Below the pieces are notes generated by a model. That model saw nothing but the letters and a program-made list of their open reading frames with translations, had not been told where the DNA came from and searched no databases. The translations under genes and the position numbers were made by a program. Positions 60,861 to 64,000 of a stretch of 64,000 nt of DNA are shown here, piece after piece (the first letter of the stretch is position 1; each line of letters starts with the position of its first letter). Location of the stretch: positions 1-64,000 of the forward strand of contig LATX02000200.1 of NCBI GenBank assembly GCA_001466705.2, written 5' to 3'. The DNA comes from Moniliophthora roreri (Eukaryota > Basidiomycota > Agaricomycetes > Agaricales > Marasmiaceae).

Positions 60861-61483
60861 TGTTACAGTTGGACACGAACAGACTATCTTTTTCCTTCCT
60901 TCTATTTCTTGCTTTGACACTTCAGCGCCTTTGAGCGCTAATATTCTCTTTTTACTTATGCTTCTCATTAACATCTGGACACATCCACTTTCCCAGTTCC
61001 CTTTTCCGACTTCATGCCTTCCTCTCTATTTAAGATGTCATCACTATGTCATTCACAACATCAGTATGATATCATTATTCTATTTGTTTCTTTCCCTTTC
61101 TATTTATGATCCGACGTCATCTGTGACATCGGTTATTGTATCATTATATCTATTTTCATTTCCTCGACATCACTTCTGATGTCATTCTCTTATTTACCAT
61201 GTCGTCAAAGGTACATTCTATTTGCTAAACAAACGATGTCAATCTAGTAGTTTGTATACAAACTAGTAGCTACAATCGTTGTATAAGTAGATAGTATGAA
61301 GGTCTAAGCTACCTCAGCTTGACCTAGTTAACCCTTTGGACATCTTGCTCACTCTGACCGAACTCTGAGAACTTTAGCGCAAGCTGAGGAACTCAAACTC
61401 GAACTTGCCCCTTTTGTCAACTTAGCGCCGCTACGTCATAGTGGTTGTTGAGTTGTTGTCGTTGCTGCGCAAGTAACGTAACA
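60861..61483 (+). repeat. Right LTR of element A
   Basis: 623 bp, by eye identical to 55043-55665. It is preceded by the polypurine-like ACGGGGGTAA (60851-60860). TATAAGTA is at 61282-61289 and AGCTTGACCT at 61316-61325. Confidence 0.85.
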
Positions 61484-64000
61484 AGAGGAGCCGAAGAAAA
61501 TGACTAAGGAGGAGTGATATGCCAAAATTAAGGTGTTAGTAAACGATCAGCCAGAGGAAGAAAAGAATTCCTTAATTGATCTTATGGAACTGGAGGGTTT
61601 TTAAAATGGCAGAAGAGGACGATGTCTCCACTGCCTGTAATCATTTCACACTTTGTACTAGCTAGGATGGACCAAAATTCTATGCATATTCCTCTTCAGT
61701 ACAAGGTGGGAACCAAAATCATCAAAACACAAGCCCTATTAGATTCTGGAGCAGGAGGAAGATTCATTAGTACAGCTCTCACAAGGAAGCTAGGGAAGAA
61801 ATGGATCCAACTCCCTGAAAAAATCAAAGTATTCAATGTAGATGGAATGCCAAACAAAACTGCTTGGATATCTCACATGGTGGAACTTGAATTCAAAATA
61901 GCAGGAAAGTAATTCAGAGAAAATTTCATGATATCAGGGATTGGAGACAAGAGCATGATATTGGGACTCCTCTGGCTTCATTATCATAACCCCCAAATTA
62001 ACTGGGAGATTGGAGAAGTGCAATTTCCACCAAGGAGGAAGATACGGATCAGAAGGTTCACAGGCGTTCTTGATTGCACTCCAGCAGAGGTGCTGATTGG
62101 AGCAAAAATCATGGCTTCACAGGAGCTAGCACATCAACAACAGGAAGTTAAAAGGGAGATAGATGAACTAATACCCCTCTATCTTCAAGGGTATCGAGAT
62201 CGCTTTGAAAAAGGAAAGGCAGAATGATTCCCACCTTCCCAATCTTATGATCATGCCATCAAACTGAAACCGGACTTCGTCCCTTGAAACTGCAAGCTTT
62301 ACCCGCTGAGTCCAGCCGAACAAAAAGAACAAGACAAGTTCCTGAAGGAGAACTTATGAAAGGGTTACATTCGGAAGTCCAAGTCTCCAATGGCTTCCCT
62401 ATTCTTCTTCGTAGCCAAGAAGGAAAAAGGAGCGCTGAGACCCACCCAAGACTATAGAGAACTAAACAAAGGAACTGTAAAGAACACCTACCCCCTCCCC
62501 TTGATATCTGAACTCCTCGACAAATTGAAAGGAGCAAAGGTCTTTACGAAGCTGGACCTCAGGAACAGATATAACAATGTACAGATTAAGGATGGAGATC
62601 AATGGAAGGCGGCTTTCAAAATGAACTGAGGACTGTTCGAACTGACCGTTATGTTTTTCAGACTTAGCAATTCACCTGCGACGTTCCAAGCCTTCATAAA
62701 TGACATCCTTTCCGACTTCATTGATGAAGGATGGTGTGTTGTTTACATAGACAACATTCTCCTGTTCTCAAAGGATCAGAAGGAACATTAGGAGAGAACC
62801 GAATGACTGATGCGTCGAATCAGGAAACATGACCTTTACTTCAAACCAGAGAAATGTGAGTTTGACATATCAGAAGTTATCTTCTTAGGAATGGTAATTC
62901 AACTGGACTACATTGCCATGGACCCAGTGAAACTAGTGGGAATAGCAGAATGGGAACCTCCAAAGACAATTAAAGGAGTACGAGCCTTCTTAGGGTTCGG
63001 AAACTTCTATCGGAAGTTCATTGGGAAATACACACAATTGGCACGACCGCTCCACAACCTCACATGGAAATCACAGAAATTCAAATGGACTATGACATGT
63101 CAGATTGCATTTGATCTTCTCAAACAGAAATTTCTCTCCGAACCCATACTCCTCATGCTGGACACAGACAAACCCTTCATCATAGAAGCAGATGCCTCTA
63201 AATGGGTGACTGGAGCAGTGCTTCACCAGCAGGGATCAGATGGAGAATGGCATCCTTGTGGATACCTGTCGAAATCTTTCTCGCCAATGGAACAGAACTA
63301 CGAAATCTATGACTGTGAACTATTGGCCATAACGAGAGCTCTAACGGAATGGTGACACTATCTGATGGGAGGAAAGTACAAGGTAGTGGTCTTATCTGAC
63401 CATAAAAACCTTATGTATTTCTGATCGGCTCAGAAACTGAACTGAAGACAAGCCAGGTGGAGTCTATTGTTATCGGAATTTGATCTTAGTCTCGTTCACA
63501 TGCCTGGGACATCGATGATGCAAGCAGACACACTTTCATGGCGGAATAATGAAGGTCAAGATGGAGATAACGACAACGAAGATGTCATCCTCCTGCCAGA
63601 CCGTCTTTTCGTGAAAGGGATCAATCTGGAGTTAGGAACTGAGATAGTGGAATGATTGGGCCTGGACAACTTTCACAAGTCGGCCCTGGAACAACTACTG
63701 CAACAGGGCATGCCGCCGATCAAATCTGCGCTCTCAGATTGGGAAATCAGAGACGGACTACTCCTTTTCAAGGATTGGATTTATGTGCCAGATGATACAG
63801 AGCTACGATGAAAAGTGGTTTGAGCAGTGCATGAGACGCCGGGAATAGGACACCCCAGGCAATAGAACACTCTAGAACAGGTGCAGAGGGACTTCTGGTG
63901 GCCTGGAATGGCTAAATTTGTCAAAAGCTTTGTGGATGGTTGTGTACCATGCCAACAATCAAAAGTCAATACACATCCAACAAAGACACCCATTCAACTA
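61484..64000 (+). pseudogene. pol of element B, decayed, running off the window
   Basis: It continues the B gag from 55042. Segments: the gag C-terminus (EEPKKMTKEE, then a stop), protease (DSGAGG near 61746), RT ([20 protein letters not shown] near 62405; the YMDD box reads YIDN near 62743), RNase H ([14 protein letters not shown] near 63183), and the start of integrase (near 63900, with CVPCQQSKV). At least seven stop codons lie in the frame. Most are TGA where element A or the family has Arg, for example 62224-62226, 62286-62288, 62627-62629, 63352-63354, 63427-63429 and 63442-63444. It is not functional. Confidence 0.8.

Larger units (their letters stand above)
55043..61483 (+). mobile_element. 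Element A: young Ty3/chromovirus-type retrotransposon lacking gag, chimeric 5' end
   Basis: It is flanked by AGAGG on both sides (55038-55042 and 61484-61488), a 5-bp target-site duplication in element B. Between two 623-bp LTRs lie pol and a post-pol zinc-knuckle frame. No gag and no AGGTCAAGCT primer-binding site follow the left LTR. Instead 55666-56041 repeats the B sequence found right of the element (61484-61859). The unit therefore cannot replicate on its own if the assembly is right. Confidence 0.8.

Noticed and set aside
1..64000. tRNA, rRNA, CRISPR array or telomere repeats
   Set aside because: None was seen on reading. A covariance-model scan for tRNAs would be decisive and could not be run.

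Overview
The window looks like genomic DNA of a filamentous basidiomycete, most likely an Agaricomycete. The genes carry many short GT-AG introns of about 45-70 nt. The gene families fit that group: repeated KOW/Spt5-like genes, a degenerate Crypton-type recombinase gene, tandem multi-pass membrane genes, a sedolisin-type S53 peptidase, divergent SLC25-like carriers and Ty3/chromovirus retroelements. No rRNA, tRNA or CRISPR was found.

Layout. 1-8.4 kb holds minus-strand relics: a KOW/Spt5-like gene with a tandem partial copy of its last exon, a 312-bp foldback element with a perfect 38-bp hairpin core, and a decayed Crypton-like gene. 9-34 kb is a membrane-gene cluster. It has five copies (M1-M5) of one multi-pass membrane protein family, two copies of a second decayed membrane-type gene (P1, P2), repeated segments and a conserved upstream block containing CCAAT and GATA-like motifs. 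One upstream block stands alone without a gene. M1 is 5'-truncated and split by a 3.06-kb terminal-inverted-repeat element flanked by the 6-bp duplication AAGATC. 34.5-45.7 kb is the conserved-looking part: a secreted S53 peptidase, a large Ser/Thr kinase and two tandem carrier-like genes. 46.2-53.3 kb is strikingly CpG-poor and full of decayed elements. 53.3-64 kb is a nest of Ty3 elements, with element A inserted in the gag-pol junction of decayed element B, which itself lies in a fragment of a further element D.

The most unusual structure is element A (55043-61483). Its two 623-bp LTRs show no difference by eye, and the identity continues for another 376 bp past each LTR into sequence that belongs to host element B, giving a 999-bp direct repeat. 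The unit between the LTRs therefore lacks the gag and primer-binding site expected of A, and its protease starts with B sequence. This is either a recombination product or an assembly mis-join. In all three LTR variants a TATA box sits exactly 34 nt upstream of AGCTTGACCT, and the reverse complement of that decamer lies 2 nt after the LTR of B. This is the layout expected of self-priming Tf1/sushi-type retrotransposons. Many stop codons in the decayed elements sit where relatives have arginine and are explained by CGA to TGA, pointing to CpG-directed mutation.
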